Source: Clostridia bacterium (GTDB taxonomy: Bacteria; Bacillota_A; Clostridia; Oscillospirales; Acutalibacteraceae). Taken from it: DNA of 25,595 bases. Shown in pieces: positions 15,672 through 25,595 of the stretch (position 1 is its first letter; every line of letters starts with the position of its first letter). The DNA lies in assembly GCA_017549665.1 (NCBI GenBank), contig JAFYUD010000159.1, positions 1 to 25,595 of the forward strand, in the 5' to 3' direction. The notes below the pieces were generated by a model. That model saw nothing but the letters and a program-made list of their open reading frames with translations. It searched no databases and was not told the DNA's origin. Made by a program: the position numbers and the translations under genes.

Positions 15672-16724
15672 TTATTTGTCGAATAAGTCATAAAGACTGT
15701 TCTTGATTTTTAAATTGTAGTAGTCAAGACTATCAAGCTGTTTTTCGTGCTTTGTCTGACTGACAATAGCGTTGACAATATCATCCTGACCTTCAAGTGA
15801 ATCGTTATATTTTTCAAGATGCTTTTCAAATATAAGATCAAGTCCCAGTGCTTTTGCTTCCCATAAAACCATACCCTGACCTTCATGACGGGACGTAAGA
15901 ACAAGTGCATCCATCTGAGCCATGTACGGATACGGATTTTCAACAGCACTGATAACAGTTACAAAATCACCTAACTGCTGAGCTTCAATCTGCTGTGCTA
16001 TTTTAAGCTCTTCAGCACCGCTTCCGAGAAGATAAAGATGAATGTCTCTTCTTTTCTCCAGTGCACGAGCAAAGTAGTCAAGCAAAATGTCTATACCTTT
16101 CTGGTAAGTGAATCTGCCTACAAAAATAAAATTTGTAATGTCAGGCTCAACTGCAAATTCAATCTCTTCACGGCTTTTTCTGATAAGCTGCGGAGTGTTG
16201 ATTGAGTTTGGGATTACTGTGATTTTTTTATTTTCAAGACCTGTCATGTAAACAAACGGTTCAACAATGCCTTTTGAAACTGCAACAAATTCGTCGTAGA
16301 GTCTGAATTTGTTCTTGAAATTGCGCCACAGTATGCGGTATTTCAGAGTGTTCTTGTACTCAATCTCAACATCATTGTGAATCCACATGATACGTTTCTT
16401 TGCTTTTACTGCAAATGTGCATAATGCACACTCATTGCTGTAGCTGTTGTAGTCAATCGCAAGATCGTATTCCTTGTCAGGCAGATTGTAGCTGAACATT
16501 TTCTGTAAGGCTTCAAACTTTATAAGCCTGTTGAGATAGAATAACGGTCTGAGAATATATACATTGATATTTTTCAGGTCTTCAGCCTTACAGATTTTCG
16601 GTTCATCAAAGAGGAACAGATCAACCTCATAGCTGGTAAGATCCATGTTTGTCAGAAAATTCAGAAGGGAGCGCTGGATTCCTCCGATGCCAAGATCCTT
16701 CTGAAAAATAGCTATACGTTTCAT
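15672..16724 (-). CDS. Family 4 glycosyltransferase
   Basis: A 350-residue GT-B fold retaining glycosyltransferase. The N-terminal glycine loop is GIGGIQRSLLNFL; the second domain shows NFIFVGRFTYQKGIDILL and the E-x7-E donor-site motif in SRHEGQGMVLWEAKALG. GT4 enzymes transfer glucosyl, galactosyl, mannosyl or similar units from NDP sugars, often to polysaccharide repeat units. The ATG overlaps the GH36-like stop by 4 bases (ATGA), so the two are translationally coupled. It is slightly short at the C-terminus compared with many GT4 proteins but has an intact core. Confidence 0.92.
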   Translation of the reverse strand: MKRIAIFQKDLGIGGIQRSLLNFLTNMDLTSYEVDLFLFDEPKICKAEDLKNINVYILRPLFYLNRLIKFEALQKMFSYNLPDKEYDLAIDYNSYSNECALCTFAVKAKKRIMWIHNDVEIEYKNTLKYRILWRNFKNKFRLYDEFVAVSKGIVEPFVYMTGLENKKITVIPNSINTPQLIRKSREEIEFAVEPDITNFIFVGRFTYQKGIDILLDYFARALEKRRDIHLYLLGSGAEELKIAQQIEAQQLGDFVTVISAVENPYPYMAQMDALVLTSRHEGQGMVLWEAKALGLDLIFEKHLEKYNDSLEGQDDIVNAIVSQTKHEKQLDSLDYYNLKIKNSLYDLFDK

Positions 16725-18406
16725 CTCTTTGCGTAGATGCCGCTGACAGCAGAGTAGTTACCCATGCCTGTATCGATTGCGAACCACATCATTCTTACAT
16801 TACCGTTCTTGTCAAGCATCTTGATAAGAATCTTCTTGTTGTTTTCAATGTAATTTGCATCGATTACCTTGAAGTCTGTCTTACTGAATATCTGTTTTAC
16901 AGCCTTGATGTCTTCATGCTTGTATTCATCCATGTTATCAGAAACGAAGAGAATGTCACCGCAGACATGGTTTACAAAGCCGAGAAGAATCTTCTGCTCG
17001 ATTGTGAATCTGAGGTTTGAATATCTTAAGAAGAATACGTCGGGATCGTTGACGAAAACTCTGTTGTTGAGCTGTCTTCTGAAAATAGTGTTGTTGATAG
17101 CGTTTATCGCAGAGGGAAGCTCAAGACTTATCTTAAGGGGATGATAGAATCGGGGCTTGTACTGAAGGTCAACGTCACAGCTGATACGGCATGCATCAAC
17201 TCTGCCGAATGCAGCACCGAGAGGTACACCGCAGCCGAGAATAAGCTTTTCTCCGCAGCATTCTCTCAGGAAGTCCATAGCTTCACACATGATTTCGCCT
17301 CTTGATTTGCCGTTTCTGGGCATCATGCATTCACTGTAGAGGAAGTCGAGCTTTACAAGGTCATAACCCCAGTCATTAAGAATAACATCAAAGAAATGTC
17401 TGATATATTCCCTTACTTCGGGATTGTAGATGTCAAGTGTGTATGCGCCGCCCCATCCCTGACAACCGAGTAAGGGCTTGCCTGTTTCGTCTTTGATAAC
17501 CCAATCGGGATGCTCTCTGTATGTACGTGACTTGATTTGTACGCTGAAGGGTGCAATCCAGATACCTGCCATGTAACCCTTGTCATGAATCTTGTCTGCG
17601 ATATATTTCATGCCGTTGGGGAATTTTTCGCAGGGATCAAGCCAGTCACCGACGAATGTTTCGTAACCGTCGTCAACCTGGAAAATGTTTACATCATCCT
17701 TGACAATATCCATAGCATTAAGGTCACGGAGAATGATCTTTTCATCGATCTTCTGGAAGTAGTTGTACCATGATGTGTAACCTGCAAGATGGTCAATCTT
17801 GGGCTTGCTTACACCCATAAGCTCGAAGTATCTGTCGAAAACTTCATCTTCACTGCCGCTGAGGATTGCAATGTCGAAAAGGTCTGTGTCAGACTCAATA
17901 ACAGAACCTTCAACATCCTTTGCAATGTACATTGCATTCTTGTTCATATCTGCACCGATAAGTGTGAAACCGTACTTTTCTGAAAGTGAACCCATGAAGC
18001 AGTAGCTTTCATTGTTCTTGATATATGTGTAACAGTGTGAATGGAAAGAGCCTGATTTTGTTTCCTTTCCACATACCCACATTTCAGATGCAAGACCTGC
18101 GAATTTGTCTGCCTTGAACAGCTTAAGCCATTCAGCAGAGGAGGGCTGGCGGTCCTTCTTTGTATATTCTCTTGAAACAGACCATGACTGGTAACCGTTT
18201 ACGAAATACTTGTCATTGTCTCTGAATTCATGATCAAATTCAAAACGTGCCCAGATAAGCTCTACGGGTGCCTTGGGCTTGAGAGTAAGTTTGATTGCGC
18301 TGTCTGTGATAGTGTAGTCAGCATCCATGTATTCACTTGTTTTTCCTTCAAGAAGGACATTTGTGTCATTATGCTTGTAATAACAGAGAAATCTTGCATT
18401 GTTCAT
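16721..18406 (-). CDS. GH36-like alpha-galactosidase
   Basis: A 561-residue cytoplasmic enzyme of clan GH-D, most like GH36 alpha-galactosidases, which release alpha-linked galactose from raffinose-type sugars or glycolipids. Key motifs are FQVDDGYE, DWLDPCEKFPNGM, YMAGIWIAPF, then VKLDFLYSE with the expected nucleophile D354 and CRISCDVDL with the expected acid/base D411. It is shorter than the classical 700-residue forms, with a reduced N-terminal beta domain. No signal peptide. AAAGGAG lies 10 bases before the ATG at 18406, and a promoter at 18440-18468. It is unusual in heading an operon with two glycosyltransferases, so a role in processing or recycling a galactose-containing glycoconjugate is possible. 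Confidence 0.85.
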   Translation of the reverse strand: MNNARFLCYYKHNDTNVLLEGKTSEYMDADYTITDSAIKLTLKPKAPVELIWARFEFDHEFRDNDKYFVNGYQSWSVSREYTKKDRQPSSAEWLKLFKADKFAGLASEMWVCGKETKSGSFHSHCYTYIKNNESYCFMGSLSEKYGFTLIGADMNKNAMYIAKDVEGSVIESDTDLFDIAILSGSEDEVFDRYFELMGVSKPKIDHLAGYTSWYNYFQKIDEKIILRDLNAMDIVKDDVNIFQVDDGYETFVGDWLDPCEKFPNGMKYIADKIHDKGYMAGIWIAPFSVQIKSRTYREHPDWVIKDETGKPLLGCQGWGGAYTLDIYNPEVREYIRHFFDVILNDWGYDLVKLDFLYSECMMPRNGKSRGEIMCEAMDFLRECCGEKLILGCGVPLGAAFGRVDACRISCDVDLQYKPRFYHPLKISLELPSAINAINNTIFRRQLNNRVFVNDPDVFFLRYSNLRFTIEQKILLGFVNHVCGDILFVSDNMDEYKHEDIKAVKQIFSKTDFKVIDANYIENNKKILIKMLDKNGNVRMMWFAIDTGMGNYSAVSGIYAKR

Positions 18407-18439
18407 GTGTATCAGACTCCTTTTGTTTTTATCTTTTTA

Positions 18440-18468
18440 ATTATGCAATATTTGTAATTTGTTGTCAA
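18440..18468 (-). promoter_or_regulatory. Promoter for the GH36-GT4-GT2-ygjV operon
   Basis: Minus-strand TTGACA (18463-18468), 17 bp spacer, CATAAT (18440-18445). The -35 box overlaps the stop codon (18465-18467) of the D,D-carboxypeptidase gene, and no terminator lies between, so read-through from that gene is also possible. Confidence 0.75.
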
Positions 18469-19718
18469 GGCTGACGCCAGAAATATGAGAATGCCTTCTC
18501 ATAAAGTCCCTTAAGGTCGTAATATCTTCCGTATTTTGAAGAACAGCCGTAAACTACTGCTACGAAAGTCTTTGTTTTGCCTGTTGATGCGATTTTTTTC
18601 TGTGCAACAGTTATGAGACAGTAGCCTGCCTGTGAATGATAGCCTGTCTTCATACCCACCATGTAGGGATAGTATCTGTCACTTGAGGGATTGATTGTTT
18701 CGTTTGTATTTGTGTAAGTGATTGATCCGCCTGATTCAAATCTTGCTGTGGCTCTTGTCATTGCAGCTGTATCTCTTACGATGGGGATAGAAAATGCTTT
18801 GACAGTTATTTTAGTCATGTCATAAGCTGATGTGTAGTGATTGCTGTGAGGGAAGCCGTCAGGATTTGCGAAATGTGAGTCGTTCATGCCTAATTTCTTT
18901 GCATAAGAATTCATGAGACCGACAAAGTATGACACTGCGCTTGAAGCGGACATGTTATAATTTCCTGTGGCAACACGGGCAGCTTCTGCAGCAATAGTGT
19001 ATGCAGCATCACAGCCGGAGGGGAGAAGGAGACATTTGAGAATCTCCTTGAATTTGATTCTCTGGCCGATATAGATACCTGCACGGCTTGTGTTTGAGTT
19101 TACAAGATACTGCTCTCTGCCGACTGTAAGCACGTAGTCGGGGCTGAGATACTGACTTGCAACGCAGGCAGTGATAACCTTCGTGGTGCTTGCAGGCTGA
19201 CAGGTTGCGTGCATATTTCTTGAGTAAAGAATTTCGTCGTTGTCATAGTCGTAAAGTACTGCAGACCTTGAATATCCTGTGCTGAACATTGAGTCTGCAT
19301 TGTATGTATATTTTCTGTTTTCGGGAGTAAGGACAACGGGAGCTTTTGTTGTAGTCTCAATTTTTTTTGTTGTGGTTTCGGGCGGTTTTGTGGTTGTTTC
19401 AGGCTCCTTGTACGGATCAAAGCCTGCTGCGATTCTGAGTATGCAGCGTGCATCTCTTGATGTGACTGATTTGTCACCGTCAAAGTCTGCTGCGTACATC
19501 TGTATTCTTGAAACAGATGCAAGCTGAGCAGCAATTCTCAGTGTAAGTCTTGCGTCAGCAGCATTGATTTTATCGTTGAAATCAACGTCGCCGGGAGTAT
19601 ATGTTTCTTCACTTTCGATTTCTGAAGAAATATCCTCGGCAGAAACGGGGATGTAGATTCCTGCACATAAAATCACAGCCATGATGAAAGCAAGAATTCT
19701 TTTTGAAACTTTTTTCAT
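18465..19718 (-). CDS. D-alanyl-D-alanine carboxypeptidase (peptidase S11) with N-terminal dockerin
   Basis: A 417-residue exported penicillin-binding-type enzyme that trims or cross-links peptidoglycan stem peptides. Residues 1-27 are a signal peptide. Residues 43-99 form a dockerin-like pair of calcium loops (GDVDFNDKINAADAR and ADFDGDKSVTSRDAR). Residues 104-126 are a Thr/Pro/Lys linker (ETTTKPPETTTKK). The S11 domain has S177-x-x-K180 (STTK), S234-G-C236 and K357-T-G359. The second motif is SGC, not the usual SxN; the Streptomyces K15 D,D-transpeptidase also has SGC, so activity is plausible. There is no clear C-terminal membrane anchor, so the dockerin may replace it. GGAGAAAA precedes the ATG; the RNA methyltransferase gene lies 15 bases upstream. 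Confidence 0.9.
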   Translation of the reverse strand: MKKVSKRILAFIMAVILCAGIYIPVSAEDISSEIESEETYTPGDVDFNDKINAADARLTLRIAAQLASVSRIQMYAADFDGDKSVTSRDARCILRIAAGFDPYKEPETTTKPPETTTKKIETTTKAPVVLTPENRKYTYNADSMFSTGYSRSAVLYDYDNDEILYSRNMHATCQPASTTKVITACVASQYLSPDYVLTVGREQYLVNSNTSRAGIYIGQRIKFKEILKCLLLPSGCDAAYTIAAEAARVATGNYNMSASSAVSYFVGLMNSYAKKLGMNDSHFANPDGFPHSNHYTSAYDMTKITVKAFSIPIVRDTAAMTRATARFESGGSITYTNTNETINPSSDRYYPYMVGMKTGYHSQAGYCLITVAQKKIASTGKTKTFVAVVYGCSSKYGRYYDLKGLYEKAFSYFWRQP

Positions 19719-19733
19719 AATATGTTTTTCTCC

Positions 19734-20903
19734 TTATTTCTCAGTTTTTGTAAGCAGTATGATATTTTCGATATGTTTTGTGTGGGGGAACATGTCAAAG
19801 GGACGGCAGGCATTTACCTTGTAGCCGTTCTTTGTCAGGTAATGCACATCTCTTGCCTGTGTCTCAATATCACATGAGATGTATACGATTTTTTCGGGAG
19901 CAAGAGTCAGAAGTGAATCAAGGAATTTTCTTGAGCATCCTGCACGGGGAGGATCAGTGAAAACAACGTCTGCAGTTTCACCGTTTTCAGCAAGAGCTGA
20001 CATGAATTCACCTGCATCTTCTGCAAAGAATCTGATGTTTTCGATTTTGTTTATCTTTGCATTGATTTTTGCATCGTGAACAGCATCTTTGTTCAGCTCT
20101 GCACCGATAACTTCCTTTGCCTTGTCTGAAGCTGCAATGCCGATAGTTCCGATTCCGCAGTAAGCATCAATAACTCTCTCTGTACCCTTAAGGTCAGCAA
20201 GGTTGATTGCACAGCGATAAAGCTTTTCGGTCTGTACGGGATTTATCTGATAAAATGATTTGGGTGATATGCGGAATCTTTTACCGCATAACATATCTTC
20301 AATAAATCCCTTGCCGTAAAGTATTTTCTGACTTTCACCAAGCACCATGCTTGTGAATTTGTTGTTTATATTCTGAACAATAGTTGTGATTTCAGGATGA
20401 ATTTTAAGAAGCTTTTCGATAAAATGATTCTTACCGGGGAACACGGGGGTAGCTGTTACAAGAACAACCATAATTTCACCGGTTGAAAAACCTTTTCTTA
20501 TAAGCACGTGTCTTAAAAATCCCTTTTCAATGCGTTCATTGTAAGCTGTGAGTCTGAATTCTTTAAGAAGATTTCTGATTGTTACAATGATTCTGTCCGC
20601 ATCCTGATCTTCAAGCATACATGAATCTATTTTTACAATATTGTGAGTGCTTGACTGATATACACCTGAGATTATCATTCCGCTTCTTGTTGTACCGAAA
20701 GCTGCACTGACCTTGTTTCTGTAATGGTAAGGATTTTCCATTCCTTCGATCGGTGCAACATGACAGTATTTTGCAAAAAGCTTGACGACTTTAGCCTGCT
20801 TGAAGGCTTTCTGACGGTCGTAAGTCATATTCTGAAGCTGACAGCCGCCGCATTTTCCTGCAACGGTACAGCGCTGATTGTTTGTTAAATTTTTCTTTTC
20901 CAT
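19734..20903 (-). CDS. 5-methyluridine RNA methyltransferase (RlmC/RlmD/TrmA family) without TRAM domain
   Basis: A 389-residue SAM-dependent enzyme making 5-methyluridine in 23S rRNA or tRNA. The N-terminus carries C12-x5-C18-x2-C21 and, later, C95, the four ligands of the family's iron-sulfur cluster. The methyltransferase core has AYCGIGTIG (SAM motif I), FTDPPRAGCS and YISCDIETQARD with the nucleophile Cys344. The usual N-terminal TRAM domain of RlmD is missing, so RlmC-like specificity is possible, but the target cannot be fixed. The frame extends to a TTG at 20912; the ATG at 20903 is preferred. The promoter at 20939-20967 faces away from the beta-galactosidase promoter. The D,D-carboxypeptidase gene follows in the same unit. 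Confidence 0.92.
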   Translation of the reverse strand: MEKKNLTNNQRCTVAGKCGGCQLQNMTYDRQKAFKQAKVVKLFAKYCHVAPIEGMENPYHYRNKVSAAFGTTRSGMIISGVYQSSTHNIVKIDSCMLEDQDADRIIVTIRNLLKEFRLTAYNERIEKGFLRHVLIRKGFSTGEIMVVLVTATPVFPGKNHFIEKLLKIHPEITTIVQNINNKFTSMVLGESQKILYGKGFIEDMLCGKRFRISPKSFYQINPVQTEKLYRCAINLADLKGTERVIDAYCGIGTIGIAASDKAKEVIGAELNKDAVHDAKINAKINKIENIRFFAEDAGEFMSALAENGETADVVFTDPPRAGCSRKFLDSLLTLAPEKIVYISCDIETQARDVHYLTKNGYKVNACRPFDMFPHTKHIENIILLTKTEK

Positions 20904-20938
20904 AGTGAACAATATTCCGTTCTTATATTAATAAAAGT

Positions 20939-20967
20939 ATCATATCATAATTTTAATAAATTTTCAA
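20939..20967 (-). promoter_or_regulatory. Promoter for the RNA methyltransferase/D,D-carboxypeptidase unit
   Basis: Minus-strand TTGAAA (20962-20967), 17 bp spacer, TATGAT (20939-20944). The -35 box is one arm of the palindrome at 20961-20981. Confidence 0.65.
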
Positions 20968-20981
20968 TTATCAATTGAAAA
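20961..20981. promoter_or_regulatory. Palindrome holding the -35 boxes of two divergent promoters; possible operator
   Basis: TTTTCAATT, three central bases (ATC), AATTGAAAA: a perfect inverted repeat with 9-base arms. Each arm contains TTGAAA on the strand facing outward, and each TTGAAA has a -10 box exactly 17 bp away (20939-20944 minus; 20998-21003 plus). The two -35 boxes are 7 bases apart, so polymerases could hardly sit on both at once. A repressor bound here would block both promoters. Confidence 0.6.
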
Positions 20982-21003
20982 AAATAATAGTTTATGTTAC
21001 AAT
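20975..21003 (+). promoter_or_regulatory. Promoter for the beta-galactosidase/GNAT-rhamnosidase operon
   Basis: TTGAAA (20975-20980), 17 bp spacer, TACAAT (20998-21003). It leaves a leader of about 65 bases ending in GGAGG (21063-21067). A short stem (AGTGG/CCGCT near 21013-21031) is the only structure I see in the leader. Confidence 0.7.
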
Positions 21004-21059
21004 AATTTTCAAGTGGGTTGACTATCCGCTGATTTTGTCGAATCCTGAAGTTAAACTGA

Positions 21060-24128
<3,069 letters not shown>

Positions 24129-24133
24129 TATCC

Positions 24134-25595
24134 ATGTCAGAAATCAGAGTAGTAAACGGTGATGAAGTCAGAAATCTGAGAATTTCTGTGTTCGCTGATG
24201 AGCAGGGTTATCCCGTTGAAAAATTATTTGATGAATATGATAATACAGCCGGCTATCTTGCCCTCTTTGATGAGGGTAACGCAGTCGGCTGCGGCCGCTT
24301 TTATAAGGAAGCGGACAAAATTTTCCACATAGATAATATTGCATTCGCTTCGGCTGCACGTGGCGGAGGTAAGGGCAGGGAAATGGTCAATGCCCTTGTT
24401 GCGCAGTGCAGAAAAAACGGTGCTGAAAGGGTAACCGTAAATGCACAGAGCCATGCAGTCGGATTTTATGAAAAATGCGGCTTTGCTGTGTGCGATTGTG
24501 AATTTACAGATGAGACACGCAAGAATGTTCCCATGGTCATTTCTTTTGAATTTGACGGTGCTGAATATGTTATGTCTCAGACCGGTGTTGAAGCTTACTA
24601 TGTAAGAAAGACATTTGATTGTACAGATGTTGCATCTGCTGTTGTAAGAGTCAATGCGATGGGCTTCGTTGAGCCTTATTTCAACGGTGAGAAGCTCACT
24701 GATGAAATGTTCATTCCTGCATGGACAAACTATGAAAAACGTGATTTGTCACAGGTTTCATTTCCCATATATGATACGATGACACAGCGCAGATATTATC
24801 TTGAATATGATGTTACAGACAAGCTTGCAGATAAAAATGCACTTGTGCTTCATGTCGGTAACGGCTGGTATTGTCAGACTGAGAATCCTGCTGAGAAAAT
24901 GCCCAAATGGGGCGATCCCAAGGTTATTTTTAAAGTGATTCTTACTATGAAGGACGGAACTGTCAGAGAAATTAATTCTGACGGGACTGCACTCTGGAAG
25001 GAAAGCTATATAAAGAGAACAAATATCTATCTCAATGAAACAATGGACGGCAGAGATTATGATGAATCTCTTCTCAAAGCAGATTATGATGACAGCAGCT
25101 GGAAAAACGTAAATGCAGTAAGTGTTGAACCTTGTGTTATGGAAAAACAGTTTTTCAGCGGTGACAGATTTGCATTCAGTCTTGAAGCAAAGCTTATCGC
25201 TGATGACGAAAGAGGTAAGCTTTATGACATGTGTGCAGATGAATCAGGTCTGTGGGTAATCCGTTTCGATGATGATGCAGTTGCAGGTGATGAAGCATTT
25301 GTAACATTTTCAGAAAAAATTGATGATAACGGTGATTTCCTTCTTCGTCATACAGGCGGTGAATGGCGTAAGCAGTGTGACAAGTATATCTGTGGTGAAA
25401 ACAAAAGGGAATTCTGCCCCGTATTTACATGGCGTGCAGGACGATATATAAGAGTAGAGGGTAAGGCAAGCCTTGTCCGTTTTGATGTAGTATATTCTCC
25501 CGTGCCTGTTACGGCAGAGCTTACAACATCAAATGAGAATCTCCGTTGGTTCTTTGATGCATATTGCAATACACAGAATTGTAATGTTCACGGTA
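24134..25595 (+). CDS. GNAT acetyltransferase fused to GH78-type alpha-L-rhamnosidase (3' end outside window)
   Basis: An unbroken frame of 487 codons from the ATG at 24134 to the window edge. Residues 1-137 are a complete GNAT N-acetyltransferase of the YjcF/ElaA style: VFADEQGYPVEKLFDEYD, HIDNIAF, the acetyl-CoA loop ARGGGKGREMV at 75-85, AQSHAVGFYEKCGF, and a final MVISFEF strand. From about residue 150 the sequence (AYYVRKTF, VVRVNAMGFVEPYFNGEKL, FIPAWTNYEKR, LHVGNGWY) is the N-terminal sugar-binding region of bacterial alpha-L-rhamnosidases; the catalytic (alpha/alpha)6 barrel would lie beyond the window, with LRWFFDAYCNTQNCNVHG at its entry. No signal peptide. GGAG sits inside the lacZ end. 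The domain join shows no stop or frame change. Confidence 0.85.
   Translation, partial: MSEIRVVNGDEVRNLRISVFADEQGYPVEKLFDEYDNTAGYLALFDEGNAVGCGRFYKEADKIFHIDNIAFASAARGGGKGREMVNALVAQCRKNGAERVTVNAQSHAVGFYEKCGFAVCDCEFTDETRKNVPMVISFEFDGAEYVMSQTGVEAYYVRKTFDCTDVASAVVRVNAMGFVEPYFNGEKLTDEMFIPAWTNYEKRDLSQVSFPIYDTMTQRRYYLEYDVTDKLADKNALVLHVGNGWYCQTENPAEKMPKWGDPKVIFKVILTMKDGTVREINSDGTALWKESYIKRTNIYLNETMDGRDYDESLLKADYDDSSWKNVNAVSVEPCVMEKQFFSGDRFAFSLEAKLIADDERGKLYDMCADESGLWVIRFDDDAVAGDEAFVTFSEKIDDNGDFLLRHTGGEWRKQCDKYICGENKREFCPVFTWRAGRYIRVEGKASLVRFDVVYSPVPVTAELTTSNENLRWFFDAYCNTQNCNVHG

Overview
The window looks like ordinary chromosome from a low-to-moderate G+C Firmicute of class Clostridia, probably an Oscillospiraceae/Ruminococcus-type gut or rumen bacterium. 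The evidence is a tryptophan T-box leader, the Firmicute-style TrmN6-RsmI methyltransferase pair, strong Shine-Dalgarno sites, sigma-A promoters with 17-18 bp spacers, two secreted proteins with type I dockerin-like repeats, and many intracellular glycoside-processing enzymes. I see no rRNA, tRNA, CRISPR array, insertion sequence, phage or plasmid gene. The organism assignment is inference.

Layout. 1-234 (-): the first 78 codons of a cysteine synthase-like PLP enzyme. 333-758 (+): a small membrane zinc-ribbon protein, overlapping tail to tail with an RluA-type pseudouridine synthase (736-1389, -). 1521-5325 (+): one apparent operon of a secreted Cys-repeat/dockerin protein, TrmN6-like and RsmI RNA methyltransferases, and a membrane-anchored DUF4375-like protein, closed by a terminator at 5338. 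5544-9139 (+): a catabolic-looking operon of one Gfo/Idh/MocA oxidoreductase and three different TIM-barrel isomerase/epimerase-like proteins, closed by a terminator at 9151. 9188-11703 (-): an MBOAT O-acyltransferase and its DHHW/AlgJ-like partner. 11794-12345 (-): a lipoprotein of unknown function. 12519-14109 (+): a consensus promoter, a Trp-specific T-box riboswitch and a solitary trpB. 14143-18406 (-): a GH36 alpha-galactosidase-like enzyme, a GT4 and a GT2 glycosyltransferase and a YgjV-type membrane protein in one tight operon. 18465-20903 (-): a 5-methyluridine RNA methyltransferase and a dockerin-bearing D,D-carboxypeptidase. 21075-25595 (+): a GH2 beta-galactosidase, then a gene running off the window whose product fuses a GNAT acetyltransferase to a GH78-type alpha-L-rhamnosidase.

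How the genes fit together. Several units suggest intracellular use of plant or host glycosides: GH2, GNAT-GH78, GH36 and the Gfo/Idh plus TIM-barrel set. The last resembles known oxidise-eliminate-hydrate pathways such as levoglucosan breakdown or 3-keto-glycoside cleavage. Other units concern the cell surface: dockerin proteins, the MBOAT pair, glycosyltransferases and the D,D-carboxypeptidase. The most unusual items are the GNAT-rhamnosidase fusion, the back-to-back divergent promoters whose -35 boxes are the two arms of one palindrome (20961-20981), the oxidoreductase plus three TIM-barrel operon with an apparent metal-ligand loss in one barrel, and the lone trpB under a Trp T-box.
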